From contig JANQSI010000012.1 of NCBI GenBank assembly GCA_028284125.1, positions 1 to 64,000 on the forward strand: a stretch of 64,000 nucleotides of DNA, given 5' to 3'. Positions 63,387 through 64,000 of the stretch are shown in pieces. The position numbers were made by a program, and so were the translations under genes. The notes beneath the pieces were generated by a model. That model was given only the letters and a program-made list of their open reading frames with translations, was not told the origin of the DNA and did not search any database. This DNA is from Cyclobacteriaceae bacterium. GTDB taxonomy: Bacteria > Bacteroidota > Bacteroidia > Cytophagales > Cyclobacteriaceae. How positions within the stretch are numbered: the first letter of the stretch is position 1; each line of letters starts with the position of its first letter.

Positions 63387-63418
63387 TAATCCTTATACTT
63401 TATTTGTATTAAGGATTA
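63387..63418. promoter_or_regulatory. 9-bp palindrome upstream of the membrane regulator gene
   Basis: TAATCCTTA (63387-63395) and TAAGGATTA (63410-63418) are exact reverse complements separated by 14 bases that include TACTTTAT, a near match to the -7 box. The spacing of arm centres (23 bp) suits a dimeric regulator; the gene starts 16 bp downstream. Confidence 0.5.
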
Positions 63419-63433
63419 GAAGAGGTCAAAAGC

Positions 63434-64000
63434 ATGAGTTATACAACTGAATTCATTTTTTCCGCAATCATCAGTTGCTTTATCGTATTCGCTATCACAG
63501 GTTTTTCCTCTTTTCACAATCTAAAATTCCGATATGGTGTATTTGGGTACGTCCTTTGCCTCCTAGTAATCTTAGTGGAGCACTTCATTGAGTATTCAGG
63601 ATACTCTTGTCAGTATCCATTCATCATTTACAGCTCAACGATGTTCTATTTTCTAATGGCGCCATTGCTGAACTTGGTTATCATCACTTTGTTTGAACAG
63701 ACTATTAACTGGAAACGGTTTTCTCTAGAGATGATTCCTTCGCTAGTTGCTCTAATCTGGATGATTCCGTTTTACTTACTGCCAGGAGCTGAGAGATGCA
63801 AATACTTACTTAGCTATATCAACTACGAATCTTGTGGCTGTGGAATGGCTCCAAAACACATTGCGCTGATTGTCATCTTGTTACTACAAACCACCATCTA
63901 TTCCATTTATTGGTTCAAGAAAATAAGAAAATATTCCAGCGAAGTAAAATCAAAAGCCTCTTCAACCACTATTGAGTTTGTCCCATGGATTTCACGGGTG
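63434..64000 (+). CDS. Membrane N-terminus of a regulator (probably AraC or LytTR type), cut by the window edge
   Basis: An open frame of 189 codons from ATG to the end of the window, with no stop. About six membrane helices follow one another from residue 8 to 165, with loops such as SSFHNLKFRYGVFG and LLPGAERCKYLLSY, then a basic region KKIRKYSSEVKSKASS. This seven-helix-like layout is common in Bacteroidota AraC-type or LytTR-type regulators and in some histidine kinases, where the output domain comes next. That part is outside the window. Confidence 0.65.
   Translation, partial: MSYTTEFIFSAIISCFIVFAITGFSSFHNLKFRYGVFGYVLCLLVILVEHFIEYSGYSCQYPFIIYSSTMFYFLMAPLLNLVIITLFEQTINWKRFSLEMIPSLVALIWMIPFYLLPGAERCKYLLSYINYESCGCGMAPKHIALIVILLLQTTIYSIYWFKKIRKYSSEVKSKASSTTIEFVPWISRV

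Noticed and set aside
1..64000. tRNA or rRNA genes
   Set aside because: No sequence with the conserved T-arm GTTCGA pattern in a cloverleaf context, and no rRNA-like segment, was found by reading both strands.

Overview
The window reads as chromosomal DNA of a Bacteroidota bacterium, most likely a Cytophagales-type marine or soil heterotroph. The support is: a gldA-gldF-gldG gliding-motility ABC transporter cluster; families typical of the phylum (GIN/DUF2807, DUF5686, DUF5916, DUF6702, FtsX-type permeases of about 790 residues, Bacteroidota-type coiled-coil surface proteins); several matches to the Bacteroidota -7 promoter element TAnnTTTG; and little sign of Shine-Dalgarno sequences. The genus cannot be fixed from the sequence alone.

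Layout. 0-9.3 kb is mostly on the minus strand: SRP RNA, a 49-residue acidic protein, a NudL-like Nudix hydrolase, a TPR lipoprotein, two tandem GIN-domain proteins, a secreted thioredoxin-like protein, and a tight gldA-gldF-gldG-DUF4340 operon. 9.4-30.8 kb is mostly on the plus strand and holds ordinary housekeeping and exported-enzyme genes: metallophosphoesterase, sortilin/BNR protein, acyltransferase, serine hydrolases, S4 protein, VOC protein, M28 peptidase, rhodanese, a DUF5686 outer-membrane protein, a DUF1905/YdeI protein, a redoxin-chemoreceptor pair, M20 amidohydrolase and a serpin. 30.8-43.4 kb is an accessory region of unrelated single genes: serine hydrolase, class III cyclase, rsgA, a frameshifted RidA-family gene, a surface protein, an XRE regulator, a P-loop ATPase, two unknown proteins, and a GNAT/YoaP protein. 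These are separated by palindromic repeats, a ~200-bp duplicated leader, a helically phased 11-bp tandem repeat and a truncated gene. 43.4-63.3 kb returns to exported peptidases (M28, M3, S9), HupE-like and alpha/beta-hydrolase genes, a DUF5916 outer-membrane protein, two FtsX-like permeases and an AEC transporter. The right edge cuts a membrane regulator gene.

How it fits together. Most genes encode secreted or envelope proteins, with peptidases and serine hydrolases prominent, as expected of an organism feeding on protein-rich polymers. The gld cluster suggests surface gliding, and the chemoreceptor (with no chemotaxis kinase here) would feed a pathway encoded elsewhere.

The most unusual content is in the non-coding DNA. 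Two families of short hairpins have fixed ends and covarying stems: TAGCGC...GTGC, clustered at 30.8-42.3 kb, and AGAT...ATGACA, spread over the rest. They look like REP/BIME elements of the kind moved by RAYT transposases. No such transposase gene is in the window. In the 37.6-41.1 kb stretch, composite elements separate consecutive unrelated genes almost like cassette boundaries. No CRISPR array, tRNA, rRNA, prophage or complete insertion sequence was found.
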